The notes under the pieces are model-generated. The model saw only the letters and a list, made by a program, of their open reading frames with translations. It did no database searches and was not told where the DNA came from. Positions 35,476-44,413 of a stretch of DNA of 64,000 nt are shown in pieces. Origin of the DNA: Clostridium pascui (GTDB lineage: Bacteria; Bacillota; Clostridia; Clostridiales; Clostridiaceae). Within the stretch, counting starts at the first letter, position 1. Each line of letters starts with the position of its first letter. The DNA lies in assembly GCF_016908015.1 (NCBI RefSeq), contig NZ_JAFBDB010000005.1, positions 62,001-126,000 on the forward strand, read 5' to 3'. The position numbers and the translations under genes were made by a program.

Positions 35476-35731
35476 TTTTTAATGCTCTGGGTCGTATAGA
35501 ATTTTCATCTAGGAAGACATTGAGTTATGGTAGCATCTCAGCAAACTGAGATGTACTGATTTATAACGAAATCATAGATTTCTATAAAGCATGCAAGAAC
35601 AGCTAATATTTATAAATTTAAAATTCCTAAGCCGTCTAAACTCGCTGTCGCTCAGACAGTAGGCGGCTCTTAACGGTATTTTGAATTTATAAATAAAGCC
35701 GTTTTAGAACTTGTTTACTGCTTTCTATCTA
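35476..35731 (-). repeat. Palindromic ~225-bp element, copy 3 (with inner insertion, one end lost)
   Basis: In minus orientation the core reads GCCGCCTA, CTGTCTGAGCGACAGCGAGT, TTAGACGGC. Helices AAAATACC/GGAATTTT and CGGCTTTATTT/AAATATTAGCTG match the other copies. The plus-side outer end is TTTTTAATGCTCTGGGTCGT, ATAGAATTTTCATCTAGGAA, the same subtype as copy 6. About 60 bp (near 35530-35596) with small dyads of their own interrupt one arm. The other end merges with the stop of the converging acetyltransferase gene. Confidence 0.88.
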
Positions 35732-36154
35732 CTTATGAAGCACCATGCTTACATGAGGAATGCCTCCTTCATAAAATAATTCTCCATAAGGTGTAAAATT
35801 AAGCATCTCATAAAATCCTTCTGCATGCTTTTGTGCATGAATATGTATTTCATGAGCCCCTAATTCAAAAGACTTTTTTACTAAGTTTTCTACTAGCATC
35901 TTACCTATACTTTTACCTCTATATCCCTTTAATACTGCAATTCTTCCCAGCGAGCAGCTATCCCCTTTAAAAATTATCCTTCCAGTAGCTATAGGCACAT
36001 TATCACTATAGAATATAATATGTTTAGAAGATACATCTAATTTATCCCTTTCAACTTCTTCTGGTACATTTTGTTCTTCAATAAATACCCTTTTCCGTAT
36101 TTCATGTGCATCTCTTAAATCATCATCTCCTGCTTTCCATACCACTTTAAACAC
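35729..36154 (-). CDS. GNAT-family N-acetyltransferase
   Basis: 141 residues if started at GTG 36154, which has AAGGGAG 8 nt upstream; an ATG at 36172 (MKGDVE...) contains that site and has none of its own. Acetyl-CoA loop: LGRIAVLKGYRGKSIGKMLVENLVKKSFELGAHEIHIHAQKHAEGFYEMLNF, a full GNAT signature. The beginning KRVFIEEQNVPEEVERDKLD is typical of the ElaA/GNAT group. Substrate unknown. Its stop lies inside the edge of repeat copy 3, so the last residues (VLHK) may derive from the element. Confidence 0.87.
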   Translation of the reverse strand: MFKVVWKAGDDDLRDAHEIRKRVFIEEQNVPEEVERDKLDVSSKHIIFYSDNVPIATGRIIFKGDSCSLGRIAVLKGYRGKSIGKMLVENLVKKSFELGAHEIHIHAQKHAEGFYEMLNFTPYGELFYEGGIPHVSMVLHK

Positions 36155-36408
36155 TTCAACATCTCCCTTCATGATTTTATTATATAAGAATTTTTTAAAA
36201 TATTTAATAAAAAATCACACTTTTATCAATTCTACCAATAAATTCATTATAAATATGTACCAAAAATCTTTCATGTCCGATTCTTCATAAAATATACTAA
36301 GTATAAAATATCTTAAAAAGAGTAAATTAATTTATATATATTATATTTATTTAACATTGTATTTATTTAATAAAAATACTTACTAAAGCAAATAAGGGAG
36401 GAATAACA

Positions 36409-37059
36409 ATGAGAATGCATAAGAAAAATGGATATGTATTAGGAGCTGCCATGGTAGCTGCTGCAGCTGGTGTAGGTACTTTAATATACAAAACAGTTAA
36501 TAAAAAGTCCAATGATAATGAATTTGAAGATAAAGACGGAACTATAGAAATTGAAGAACTAGAAGATCTTCCAGGCAATGGCGAAATCTATGGAAATTTT
36601 AATAAAGTTGATAACATGAATACTTTTACCAATACTTCTACAAATACAAGTACTACTACAAATACTTTTTCAGATATAAATTATGGTGAAGATAATCAAA
36701 TGAAAAACAATATAAATATAGATCAAAATGTAAGTAAAAGCTTCCAGGAAGAAGCTAAAAAAGATAGAGATGACCTAACCAACTTATGGAAAAGGGATTT
36801 TGATGCAACACTTAAAGGTGCTCCTAAAAATCCTGAAAAAGACTCTAATACTTTAGGAACAAATAATGCATTTACAAACACTGCTGATTTAAATACTACC
36901 ACCGTCAACTCTTCACCAACTTTAAGCTATACTGTAGGAGAAGCGATGCATGATGCATTTAATAACAGTGTTAATTCAAATAATGATAATGATTATTCTT
37001 TCAATAAAAAAAATGCTGAAGCAATTAAAAATTATTATGATCAATATAAGAGAAATTAA
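36409..37059 (+). CDS. Membrane-anchored Asn/Thr-rich protein of unknown function
   Basis: 216 residues. A short basic start (MRMHKKNG) and one hydrophobic, glycine/alanine-rich helix (YVLGAAMVAAAAGVGTLIY) are followed by a long low-complexity region rich in N, T, D and S, including TNTSTNTSTTTNTF. A C-terminal part may be helical (AEAIKNYYDQYKRN). The single helix resembles small YtxH-type membrane anchors. It is probably a surface or membrane-linked disordered protein. GGGAGG precedes the ATG; a terminator follows. Confidence 0.7.
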   Translation: MRMHKKNGYVLGAAMVAAAAGVGTLIYKTVNKKSNDNEFEDKDGTIEIEELEDLPGNGEIYGNFNKVDNMNTFTNTSTNTSTTTNTFSDINYGEDNQMKNNINIDQNVSKSFQEEAKKDRDDLTNLWKRDFDATLKGAPKNPEKDSNTLGTNNAFTNTADLNTTTVNSSPTLSYTVGEAMHDAFNNSVNSNNDNDYSFNKKNAEAIKNYYDQYKRN

Positions 37060-37083
37060 AGGGATGCTATTTAGCATCCCTTT
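37058..37083. terminator. Bidirectional terminator
   Basis: AAAGGGATGCT / AGCATCCCTTT, 11-bp perfect stem with a 4-nt loop, between convergent genes. It is T-rich on both sides. Confidence 0.85.
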
Positions 37084-37088
37084 CAATT

Positions 37089-38753
37089 TTAATTTTTTCC
37101 AAGTATTTGATTTACTGTAGGATTTTCATTTAACTTATTCAAGTGATTTATATCAAGTACAGCTTCTGCAATATTTAATGAATGATCTCCTATTCTTTCA
37201 AAGTTACTTAATATATCAAGATATATCGCACTTACTCTTGCTTCACAAGTAGCACTACTAAGTCTCTTTATATCATTGTCCCTAAGTAACTCTTGAACTT
37301 CATCTATTTTTTCTTCTACTTCATATACAGACTTTGCAAGTTGTATATTATTTTTTTCAAAACTTCCTGATGCTCTTGTAAGAGCGTCTAAAGTATATCC
37401 ATATAAGGATTGAAGCTCTTCCATAGCATCTTCTGAAAACACAAGTCTCTTGTTTATCTTTTCCTTTGATAAATCTGATATATTCTTAGCATGATCTCCT
37501 ATACGCTCTATATCTTTTACTACATGGAACATAGAAGTAACTATATCAACTTGTTGTTTTGAAAGCTCTTCATTAGATAATTTTACTAAAAATTTAGTTA
37601 TCTCTTCTTCTAGCAAATCTATAAGGTCTTCAGTTTCTCCAACTTTTTTAATTAAATCTTCATCACCTTTTTTTAGTGATTCTACTGACATCTCAAGACA
37701 TTCTTTTGCCTTCTCTGCCATATGTACTATTTCTCTTTGACACTGTCCTACAGCTATAACAGGAGTTTGAAGTAGTCTATCATCTATGTACTGAACTCCA
37801 ATATGTTCTTCTATTTCGTCCCCTGGAATAACTTTATTAGCAAAAGCTACTAAGTATTTAATAAACCAAATTTGTATTAAAACATTTGCTATATTAAAAA
37901 ATGTATGCGCATTTGCAATTTGCTTTGCTATATTGCCTGGAGTTAACATTACAATAAGATTAGATACAGGTTTAAGCAAAATTAAAAATATAGTTGTACC
38001 AATAACATTAAAAGTAAAATGTATAAGTGCTGCCTTTCTAGCATTCTTATTTGTTCCTATACTTGATAAAAGTGCAGTTACACAAGTTCCTATATTATCT
38101 CCAAATAGTACTGGTAGTGCAACGGATATAGGTAATACTCCATTTTGTCCTAATGCTATAAGTATTCCTATAGTTGCAGAAGAACTTTGCACTATTGCTG
38201 TTAGTGCTAAACCAACTAATATTCCCAGAAATGGGTTAAATGATAAAGTAGCTATAAGACTTTTAAATCCCTCAGATTTAGCAAGTGGTTTCATAGAACC
38301 AGACATGGATTCCATACCTATAAATAATATACCAAATCCTAGTATTATATTTCCTATGTCTTTTGTTTTTCCACCCTTAGAAAAGAGAATTATAAGCGCA
38401 CCAATCCCTACAAATATTGGCGCTATTGCTTTTAAATTCAAAGCTACAAGTTGCCCTGTAATAGTTGTACCGATATTGGCACCCATTATAACTCCTGCGG
38501 CTTGATATAAATTCATAAGCCCAGCATTAACAAAACCTACTACCATAACAGTAGTGGCACTACTGCTTTGAATTACTGCCGTAACTATTGTACCTGTAAG
38601 AACAGCTTTTATAGGATTAGATGCAATCTTTTCAAAAAATACCTTCAATCTATCTCCTGCTGCATTTTCTAGGCCATCTCCCATTACCTTCATTCCATAA
38701 AGAAATAAACCTAATCCTCCAAACAATCCAATCAACATTGATCCAATATTCAT
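37089..38753 (-). CDS. Na+/phosphate cotransporter family protein with PhoU-like domain
   Basis: 554 residues from the ATG at 38753, with AAGGAG 7 nt upstream; the ATG at 38759 is 1 nt from that site. Two inverted QSSSATT repeats mark the NptA-type transporter: VIQSSSATTVMVVGFVNAG and AIVQSSSATIGILIALGQ, in about eight membrane helices. The C-terminal ~200 residues are a PhoU-like helical bundle (MFHVVKDIERIGDHAKNI, LDILSNFERIGDHSLNIAE). It imports phosphate with sodium, possibly gated by the PhoU domain. Two TTAACA hexamers 250 nt upstream may be Pho boxes. Confidence 0.93.
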   Translation of the reverse strand: MNIGSMLIGLFGGLGLFLYGMKVMGDGLENAAGDRLKVFFEKIASNPIKAVLTGTIVTAVIQSSSATTVMVVGFVNAGLMNLYQAAGVIMGANIGTTITGQLVALNLKAIAPIFVGIGALIILFSKGGKTKDIGNIILGFGILFIGMESMSGSMKPLAKSEGFKSLIATLSFNPFLGILVGLALTAIVQSSSATIGILIALGQNGVLPISVALPVLFGDNIGTCVTALLSSIGTNKNARKAALIHFTFNVIGTTIFLILLKPVSNLIVMLTPGNIAKQIANAHTFFNIANVLIQIWFIKYLVAFANKVIPGDEIEEHIGVQYIDDRLLQTPVIAVGQCQREIVHMAEKAKECLEMSVESLKKGDEDLIKKVGETEDLIDLLEEEITKFLVKLSNEELSKQQVDIVTSMFHVVKDIERIGDHAKNISDLSKEKINKRLVFSEDAMEELQSLYGYTLDALTRASGSFEKNNIQLAKSVYEVEEKIDEVQELLRDNDIKRLSSATCEARVSAIYLDILSNFERIGDHSLNIAEAVLDINHLNKLNENPTVNQILGKN

Positions 38754-38931
38754 TTTCATGCTCCTTCCAAATTAATTATAAATAATACAAATCGATTACT
38801 CTAAGCATTTATACGCATGAGTTATAGATATTTTAGATTTACTATAAATCAATATACTTTTATTTTATCGATATGTTTCCCTTATAAATAATATATTAAA
38901 TTTAACTAAAAAAAATAATTCTTAAATTTAT

Positions 38932-38948
38932 TTAACACAATCTTAACA
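38932..38948. promoter_or_regulatory. Possible Pho-box pair
   Basis: TTAACA at 38932 and 38943, an 11-nt period with a 5-nt spacer as in B. subtilis PhoP sites. It lies about 190 nt upstream of the Na/Pi transporter start, in the opposite orientation to it. Only two hexamers are convincing, so this is weak. The rest of the 38754-39049 gap is AT-rich without other signals. Confidence 0.3.
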
Positions 38949-39049
38949 AAACATCCCTTCTGAATTACTTAAATGTATTTTTTTTACATAATAAACCCAT
39001 AGTTTGTTAATTAAAAACGAATTTTGTAAAGTCTAATCATTAAAAAAAT

Positions 39050-39093
39050 AAAGGGGCTGTCGTACTAATTTTTTTAGTGCAACAGCCTCTTTT
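39050..39093 (-). terminator. Terminator of the LiaF-like gene
   Basis: AAAGgGGCTGTcGtACTAA / TTAGTgCaACAGCCtCTTT hairpin with a T/A loop; on the minus strand it is followed by a T-rich run (TTTATTTTTTT). Confidence 0.8.
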
Positions 39094-39108
39094 AAATTTG
39101 ATTTAAAT

Positions 39109-39798
39109 TTATTTGTAGTTTTTAATATTTATTCCTCCAAAAGCTGCAACACATCTTACTTTTAAAACCGGTCTATCATTTAACGAATTTTCTTCATACT
39201 CTTTAGTTTTGTTGCTCCAACCTCCAAATATGGGAATCCCTGTAGCAATTACCTTCCAACCTTCTGGCACTAATATATCTATTCCTCCAAAGGCTACCGT
39301 TAAGTCAAGTACTGCTCCTTCTCTTGCTAATTCACTTTTCCTCAAATCTATATCTGCTCCTCCAAAAATTGCAGTTACTTTTCCTCCCTTAAAGTTTTTA
39401 GATATATTTTTATTTTCTATTCCTGAAAATAACGTAAAATAATCTATATATTCATCTGAAACTTCCTTTATTTCTTTACCTAGAAAATTCTTATCTGAAC
39501 GAGAAAAAATTATCTTTATTCCTATTATTATAAATACTATAGGCCATAATAAAGATCCTAAACTTTGAGTTATAATACCCAGTTTTCTTAACTGAAAAAA
39601 AGCTCCTATTCCTATTATTATAAGTCCACTTGTATTAGAAATTGATTTATTTATAATTTGTATCAATCCAATAAAAATTATTATTAATGGCCACCAAAGA
39701 GAGACTATATCCCCAAAATTCCATATTCCAAGTTGATTAAACAAAGTTCCAATTCCTATAAATATAAATATTAATCCCAAGACAGATTTTTGTTTCAT
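39109..39798 (-). CDS. LiaF/DUF5668-type membrane protein
   Basis: 229 residues from the ATG at 39798 (GTG at 39813 possible). It has four N-terminal membrane helices in short hairpins (LGLIFIFIGIGTLFNQLGI, WWPLIIIFIGLIQII, GLIIIGIGAFFQL, LLWPIVFIIIGIKIIF). A C-terminal beta-helical LiaF-like domain follows, with repeating GGADIDLRKSEL, FGGIDILVPEGWKV, IPIFGGWSN and AAFGGINIKNY. Related proteins modulate cell-envelope stress two-component systems; no kinase or regulator is beside it here. Its exact role is unknown. Confidence 0.82.
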   Translation of the reverse strand: MKQKSVLGLIFIFIGIGTLFNQLGIWNFGDIVSLWWPLIIIFIGLIQIINKSISNTSGLIIIGIGAFFQLRKLGIITQSLGSLLWPIVFIIIGIKIIFSRSDKNFLGKEIKEVSDEYIDYFTLFSGIENKNISKNFKGGKVTAIFGGADIDLRKSELAREGAVLDLTVAFGGIDILVPEGWKVIATGIPIFGGWSNKTKEYEENSLNDRPVLKVRCVAAFGGINIKNYK

Positions 39799-39985
39799 TT
39801 TTCCTATCCTCACTTAATTTATTGTTTTCTAAATTAATTATATACTATTATAAACTTATTTGTTACTAATAGAAGTCATTTTTATTACATTTCTATAAAC
39901 CTTCCATAATGTTATTATAATTTTTATTTTAAATTAGGACAAAATAAAGGTGTACTAAAAACAAACCTTGAATGGAGGGTCTTAA

Positions 39986-40348
39986 ATGGATAATAAAAAG
40001 TGTAGAGATATAGAAACTGAAAATAGAATAGAGGAATTGGTAAATGTGGTAGAAAATTATACACGTACAGAAAGACACTTAGAACAACATTCTGATATTG
40101 CCTCACCTGATCAATTATCTAACGCTAAACATATTCAACAAGTTAGAGAAGATAATATAGATAACTTAAAAGATAAAATAGTTTATGATGATGGCGGCCC
40201 AACAAAGGAAAAAGAAAATATCCGTAAAAATATAGAATTTGCTAATGGATATATTAAGAACAATAAGGATCATATGGACGAAAAACAATTAGAAAACATG
40301 TTAGAAAAACAAGAAAATCGTCACCAAAAATTAAATGAACTTCAATAA
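39986..40348 (+). CDS. Small soluble helical protein of unknown function
   Basis: 120 residues, highly charged and hydrophilic with no membrane segment. It is predicted to be all-helical with coiled-coil character (NRIEELVNVVENYTRTERHLEQHSDI ... EKQLENMLEKQENRHQKLNELQ). GGAGGG precedes the ATG. No family recognised. The build resembles small spore-associated or regulatory helical proteins of clostridia, but that is a guess. It is followed by a long hairpin. Confidence 0.65.
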   Translation: MDNKKCRDIETENRIEELVNVVENYTRTERHLEQHSDIASPDQLSNAKHIQQVREDNIDNLKDKIVYDDGGPTKEKENIRKNIEFANGYIKNNKDHMDEKQLENMLEKQENRHQKLNELQ

Positions 40349-40380
40349 AAAATATGTAACATTTTTTAAGTATTAAAGAA

Positions 40381-40450
40381 AAGGTACTAGAAACTAGAAT
40401 ATACGGAATTTTATATAATAAACCCCAAATTTCCTAGTTTCTAGTGCCTT
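40381..40450. terminator. Long-stem hairpin between convergent genes
   Basis: AAGGTACTAGAAACTAG / CTAGTTTCTAGTGCCTT, 17-bp arms with one mismatch. The 36-nt loop itself contains a GGAATT/AATTTCC pairing. Likely a bidirectional terminator for the genes ending at 40348 and 40482. Confidence 0.65.
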
Positions 40451-40481
40451 AGTTTATTTGTGTTTAATATTATTTAATATT

Positions 40482-40688
40482 TTATTCTATAGTTATTACT
40501 TCGTACCCTGCTTCTGCAACTACTCTTTTTATTTCATCATTGCTTACTTCATCATCAAATCTTCCTACAAGTGTTTTACTTTCAAGATTTCCCTCTAAAT
40601 TTTCTCCACCTAATTCAAGTAATGCATTTTTAACATGACTAAGGCAATGCGCACAAGTCATTCCTTCAACTATAATTTTCTTTCTCAT
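40482..40688 (-). CDS. copZ: Copper chaperone, HMA domain
   Basis: 68 residues, a single heavy-metal-associated domain with the Cu(I) site MTCAHC near residue 10 and the terminal GYEVITIE. It hands Cu(I) to CopA or CsoR in the cytoplasm. It lies 38 nt downstream of copA in the csoR - LDCC peptide - copA - copZ cluster and is probably the last gene of that transcript. Confidence 0.92.
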   Translation of the reverse strand: MRKKIIVEGMTCAHCLSHVKNALLELGGENLEGNLESKTLVGRFDDEVSNDEIKRVVAEAGYEVITIE

Positions 40689-40726
40689 TTCTATTTCTCC
40701 CTTCTCTTTTTAAACTTTTTATTATA

Positions 40727-43156
40727 TTATAACTTTAAGGTTTTTAACCTTAATGCGTTTAACAATACGGAAACAGAACTTAAACTCATTGCGGCTCCTG
40801 CAATCATAGGATTTAATAGTGGGCCTCCAAACACATGAAGTATACCCATTGCTACTGGTATCCCTATGGTATTATACCCAAATGCCCAAAATAAATTTTC
40901 CTTTATGTTTATTATTGTCCTCTTACTTAAAAGGATAGCTCTTGGTACATCCATTAAATCACTTCTCATAAGAACTATATCAGCAGATTCTATGGCCACA
41001 TCCGTACCAGAACCTATAGCGATACCTATATCTGCCTGCGCTAAAGCAGGTGCATCATTTATTCCATCTCCTACCATAGCCACTTTCTTACCTTCTTTTT
41101 GAAGCTTTTTCACTTCATTAGCTTTATCTTGAGGCAATACTTCAGATAACACTCTATCTATTCCTACCTGTTTAGCAATAGCTTCTGCAGTTCTTTTGTT
41201 ATCTCCAGTAATCATTGCAACTTCTATTCCAAGTTTATGCATTTCTTCAACTGCCGCTTTACTTGTTTCCTTTAATTTATCTGCCACTGCAATTATGCCT
41301 ATTATTCTTTCAGACATAGCTACATACATAGGAGTCTTCCCATCTTCTGCAAGCTTTTCAGATATCTTTTCTATTTCCTTTGTTAAAAGATTTTTTTCAT
41401 CCATTAGCTTCTTATTACCTAGAAAAATATCTTTCCCATCTATTTTAACTTCTATTCCTTTTCCTGGGATTGCCTTAAATTCTTTAGTTCCTTTAAATTC
41501 TAGATTTCTTTCTTCTGCATTCCTTACTATAGATTCTCCTAATGGATGCTCTGAATTTTTTTCTCCACTTGCCGCAAGTATTAATAATTCTTCTTCATTA
41601 AAATCAAAAGTAATTATATCTGTCACTTCAGGTTTACCCTGAGTTATAGTTCCTGTCTTATCTAAAACCACTGTCTTTATATGATGAGCACTTTCTAAAG
41701 CTTCTCCACTCTTTATAAGAATTCCATACTCTGCTCCCTTTCCTGTTCCTACCATTATGGCTGTAGGAGTTGCTAGTCCAAGAGCGCAAGGACAAGCTAT
41801 TACTAGTACTGATATGAATATAGTTAAAGCAAATGTATTAGTTTCTCCATATACCTTCCAACCTATAGAAGAAAGTATTGCAAGCACTATTACTATAGGT
41901 ACAAAATATCCAGATATAATATCTGCAAGTCTTGCAATAGGCGCCTTGCTTCCTTGAGCTTCCTCAACTAATTTTATAATTTGAGATAGCACTGTATCCT
42001 TTCCTACTTTAGTTGCTTCATATTTTACAGATCCATTTTTATTTATACTTCCACCTATTACTCTATCTCCTTTTGTTTTTTCCACTGGAATACTTTCCCC
42101 AGTAAGCATTGACTCATCTATAGAAGTAATGCCATCTACAATTACACCGTCTACAGGAACCTTCTCTCCTGGTTTTACTACAACTATACTTCCTACTTCT
42201 ACTTCATCTATAGATATTTCAGACTCTACTCCATCATTTATAACTCGAGCTGTTTTAGGCGCAAGTCCCATTAGTTTTTTAATTGCTTCTGATGTTCTCC
42301 CTTTGCTTCTTGCTTCTAAATATTTACCTAAAGTTATTAATGTAAGAATAACTGCAGCTGATTCAAAATAAAGGTTGTGTGCTGCATGATGATTTCCTAT
42401 AAATATTTTATACATAGAATACAAACTATATACAAAGGCAGCCAAAGTACCTATTGCTATTAGAGAGTCCATATTAGGCTCTTTCCTTATTAATGTTTTA
42501 AATCCTACCCTGTAAAACTTTGCCCCTAAAACTATAACAGGTATAGTTAAAGCAAGCTGAACTACTGAAAACACTTTAGGATTGATATCAGGGCTTATGA
42601 AGTCTGGTATAGGAATTCCTATCATAGGCCCCATAGCTATATATAAAAGAGGAACTGTAAGTATAGCAGATAGTATAAACCTCTTCCATAAATTATCCAT
42701 TTCTTTTTCCTTTTTTTCTTGATGAACATCCTTAGTTTCTTCTTCTATCAATTTATATCCTGATTTCTCTACAGCTTTTTTAATTTCACTTATACTAGCG
42801 ATTTCAGGGTCATAGGTAACTGTTAACTTTTCTAAGGCTAAATTAACATTAGCTTCACTTACACCCTCTACTTTCCTAGTAGCTCTTTCTACTGCTTTAG
42901 AACAAGATGCACACGTCATTCCTTCTACAGAAAACATTTTAGTTTGAGTTTCTGTAAAAGCTTTATATCCTGCTTTTTCAATAAAGACTTTTACTTCTTC
43001 TAAGTTCATCTTTTCGTCTTCAAAATCTATCATAAGTTTTTCTGTTGCAAAATTCACATTAGCTTCTTTTATTCCATCGACTTTTTTTGCAGCTCTTTCT
43101 ACCGCCTTAGCGCAAGCCGAACAAGTCATTCCTTCTATTTTGAGAATTTTCCTCAT
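40727..43156 (-). CDS. copA: Copper-exporting P1B-type ATPase
   Basis: 809 residues from the ATG at 43156, with GAGAGG 7 nt upstream (the longer frame to 43219 overlaps the preceding small gene). It has two N-terminal HMA domains (GMTCSAC, GMTCASC), eight membrane helices, the Cu(I) channel motif CPC in [12 protein letters not shown], phosphorylation site DKTGT, actuator LTGES, HP motif SEHPLGE and hinge [16 protein letters not shown]. It pumps Cu(I) out of the cell using ATP. Part of the CsoR-controlled copper operon. Confidence 0.96.
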   Translation of the reverse strand: MRKILKIEGMTCSACAKAVERAAKKVDGIKEANVNFATEKLMIDFEDEKMNLEEVKVFIEKAGYKAFTETQTKMFSVEGMTCASCSKAVERATRKVEGVSEANVNLALEKLTVTYDPEIASISEIKKAVEKSGYKLIEEETKDVHQEKKEKEMDNLWKRFILSAILTVPLLYIAMGPMIGIPIPDFISPDINPKVFSVVQLALTIPVIVLGAKFYRVGFKTLIRKEPNMDSLIAIGTLAAFVYSLYSMYKIFIGNHHAAHNLYFESAAVILTLITLGKYLEARSKGRTSEAIKKLMGLAPKTARVINDGVESEISIDEVEVGSIVVVKPGEKVPVDGVIVDGITSIDESMLTGESIPVEKTKGDRVIGGSINKNGSVKYEATKVGKDTVLSQIIKLVEEAQGSKAPIARLADIISGYFVPIVIVLAILSSIGWKVYGETNTFALTIFISVLVIACPCALGLATPTAIMVGTGKGAEYGILIKSGEALESAHHIKTVVLDKTGTITQGKPEVTDIITFDFNEEELLILAASGEKNSEHPLGESIVRNAEERNLEFKGTKEFKAIPGKGIEVKIDGKDIFLGNKKLMDEKNLLTKEIEKISEKLAEDGKTPMYVAMSERIIGIIAVADKLKETSKAAVEEMHKLGIEVAMITGDNKRTAEAIAKQVGIDRVLSEVLPQDKANEVKKLQKEGKKVAMVGDGINDAPALAQADIGIAIGSGTDVAIESADIVLMRSDLMDVPRAILLSKRTIINIKENLFWAFGYNTIGIPVAMGILHVFGGPLLNPMIAGAAMSLSSVSVLLNALRLKTLKL

Positions 43157-43175
43157 TTTACTACCTCTCTTATAG

Positions 43176-43313
43176 TTATTTATTTTTACAACCATCTTTC
43201 TTATTTTTATCATTGTCACTATTTAATCCACAGCAATCCAATTTATTGTTTCCAAATGTTTTATTATTTTCTTGTGCAATTTTTGTTATAAATTTTTTAA
43301 AAAATGCTTTCAT
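43176..43313 (-). CDS. LDCC-motif small putative metal-binding protein
   Basis: 45 residues: [20 protein letters not shown], then [11 protein letters not shown] and a polar tail with one more Cys (KKDGCKNK). It has an excellent AAAGGAG site 8 nt before the ATG. It sits between csoR (20 nt downstream of its stop) and copA. The CC pair and the location indicate a copper-binding or copper-responsive peptide. Small LDCC proteins are seen beside copper genes in clostridia; the function is not established. Confidence 0.85.
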   Translation of the reverse strand: MKAFFKKFITKIAQENNKTFGNNKLDCCGLNSDNDKNKKDGCKNK

Positions 43314-43333
43314 AATTATTTCTCCTTTAATCA

Positions 43334-43600
43334 TTACTTTTGAATAAGCTTCTCTAAAACTCCTATAATCTCATCTACCTTTTCATCTCCATTATCATTC
43401 ATAAAAGCATGCTTTACACAATGGTTTAAATGTTGTTTTAGTATAAGCATATTTGCTTTTTTCAATAAAGCTTGAGATGCTATTATTTGGTTAGATATAT
43501 CTATGCAGTATCTGCCATCCTCTAACATTTTTATTATTCCTTCTATTTGTCCCTTACAAGTTTTTAAAGCTTGCATTGCTTTCTTTTGTTCTTCATTCAA
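43334..43600 (-). CDS. csoR: Copper-sensing repressor CsoR
   Basis: 88 residues, all-helical DUF156/CsoR-RcnR fold. The Cu(I) ligand set Cys-His-Cys is visible: DGRYCIDIS, then KQHLNHCVKHAF (His and second Cys). It is released from DNA by Cu(I), derepressing the operon it heads. The GC-rich palindrome just upstream (43615-43629) is its probable operator. AGGGAGG lies upstream of the ATG. Confidence 0.93.
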   Translation of the reverse strand: MNEEQKKAMQALKTCKGQIEGIIKMLEDGRYCIDISNQIIASQALLKKANMLILKQHLNHCVKHAFMNDNGDEKVDEIIGVLEKLIQK

Positions 43601-43614
43601 TTCCCATACCTCCC

Positions 43615-43629
43615 TCCCCCGGTGGGGGT
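43615..43629 (-). promoter_or_regulatory. CsoR operator
   Basis: ACCCCC-ACC-GGGGGA on the minus strand, a G/C-tract dyad in an AT-rich region, matching the ACCCCC...GGGGGT-type CsoR sites. It lies just downstream of the promoter start. Confidence 0.82.
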
Positions 43630-43641
43630 CTGTTTTGTTTT

Positions 43642-43670
43642 ATTATATACTCATTAAGTGCATTTTTCAA
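43642..43670 (-). promoter_or_regulatory. Promoter of the csoR-copA operon
   Basis: On the minus strand TTGAAA (43665-43670), 17-nt spacer, TATAAT (43642-43647). Confidence 0.8.
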
Positions 43671-43728
43671 GTGTAAATTTTATCTTTTTTTAATTTTGCT
43701 ATTATTTACTAATCTTAAGACTTTTATT

Positions 43729-43774
43729 AAAATAAGGAGCAGATAAACTTAAGAGTTTACCTGCTCCTTATTTT
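43729..43774 (-). terminator. Long hairpin formed partly by the end of the acetyltransferase gene
   Basis: 21-bp arms with one G-T pair (AAAATAAGGAGCAGGTAAAC then T, against its complement) and a 4-nt loop. One arm is made of the last six codons and the stop. The T-rich part lies in the second arm. Confidence 0.7.
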
Positions 43775-44314
43775 GCCCCATTCACTATCTAATATCCCAT
43801 ATACATACATATCATGCCATGTTCCATCTCTTCTGACTGCTTCCCTTAATATCCCTTCTTTTTTAAATCCCAGTTTTTCATATAACCCTATAGCTTCTTC
43901 ATTATAACTTATTGTTTCAAGCTGAAGCCTATGTAAATTTAATTCTCTAAATGCAAAATCTATTACGAGAGATAGTCCTTCGGTACCATATCCCCTCCCG
44001 CGATAATTATTATTTCCTATTCCAAGCCCTAGCCATCCAAATCTATTGTTCCAATTTATTCTATCTATTTCTATATATCCTATAAATTCATTTTCTTCTT
44101 TAGTTCGAAGTGCAAAAAAATAGTTATTTGGATTATTCACTTCCCCTAAAAGCCATTCTTTTATTCTTCCTCTATACATTGGTGCAGCAGCATTAAAGTC
44201 AAATTTTCTTAAAAAATCCGTATCCTCATACCATTCCATCATTATATCTATATCTTGTTCTTTTAATGATGTTATTTTTAACTTTTCACTTTTTAACAAG
44301 TTATTTTTTAGCAT
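43757..44314 (-). CDS. GNAT acetyltransferase, RimJ/RimL type
   Basis: 185 residues. RimJ/RimL signs are the opening SEKLKITSLKEQDIDIMMEWYED, then EFIGYIEIDRINWNNRFGWLGLGIGNNNYRGRGYGTEGLSLVIDFAFRELNLHRLQLETISYNEEAIGLYEKLGFKKEGILREAVRRDGTWHD. The acetyl-CoA loop is intact. It acetylates a protein N terminus or a small amine; substrate unknown. AGGAGG precedes the ATG. Its last codons form part of a strong hairpin. Confidence 0.9.
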   Translation of the reverse strand: MLKNNLLKSEKLKITSLKEQDIDIMMEWYEDTDFLRKFDFNAAAPMYRGRIKEWLLGEVNNPNNYFFALRTKEENEFIGYIEIDRINWNNRFGWLGLGIGNNNYRGRGYGTEGLSLVIDFAFRELNLHRLQLETISYNEEAIGLYEKLGFKKEGILREAVRRDGTWHDMYVYGILDSEWGKIRSR

Positions 44315-44413
44315 TCATTATTCCTCCTATAAATACTTTCCAACTATTTATATAATTATAAATCATATAAATAGTTGCATCAATTATTCTTATTCATAAA
44401 TAAATTTATACAT

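Noticed and set aside
36600-36700. Tandem repeat region in the Asn/Thr-rich protein as a variable surface repeat
   Set aside because: ACTACTAAT-type triplets are irregular and short; low complexity without a defined repeat unit.
37933-38505. 190-codon open frame antisense to the Na/Pi transporter gene
   Set aside because: Composition is that of a reversed hydrophobic gene, with no ribosome site or family features.
39986-40348. Small acid-soluble spore protein identity for the 120-residue helical protein
   Set aside because: Lacks the conserved SASP motifs; only size and charge are similar.
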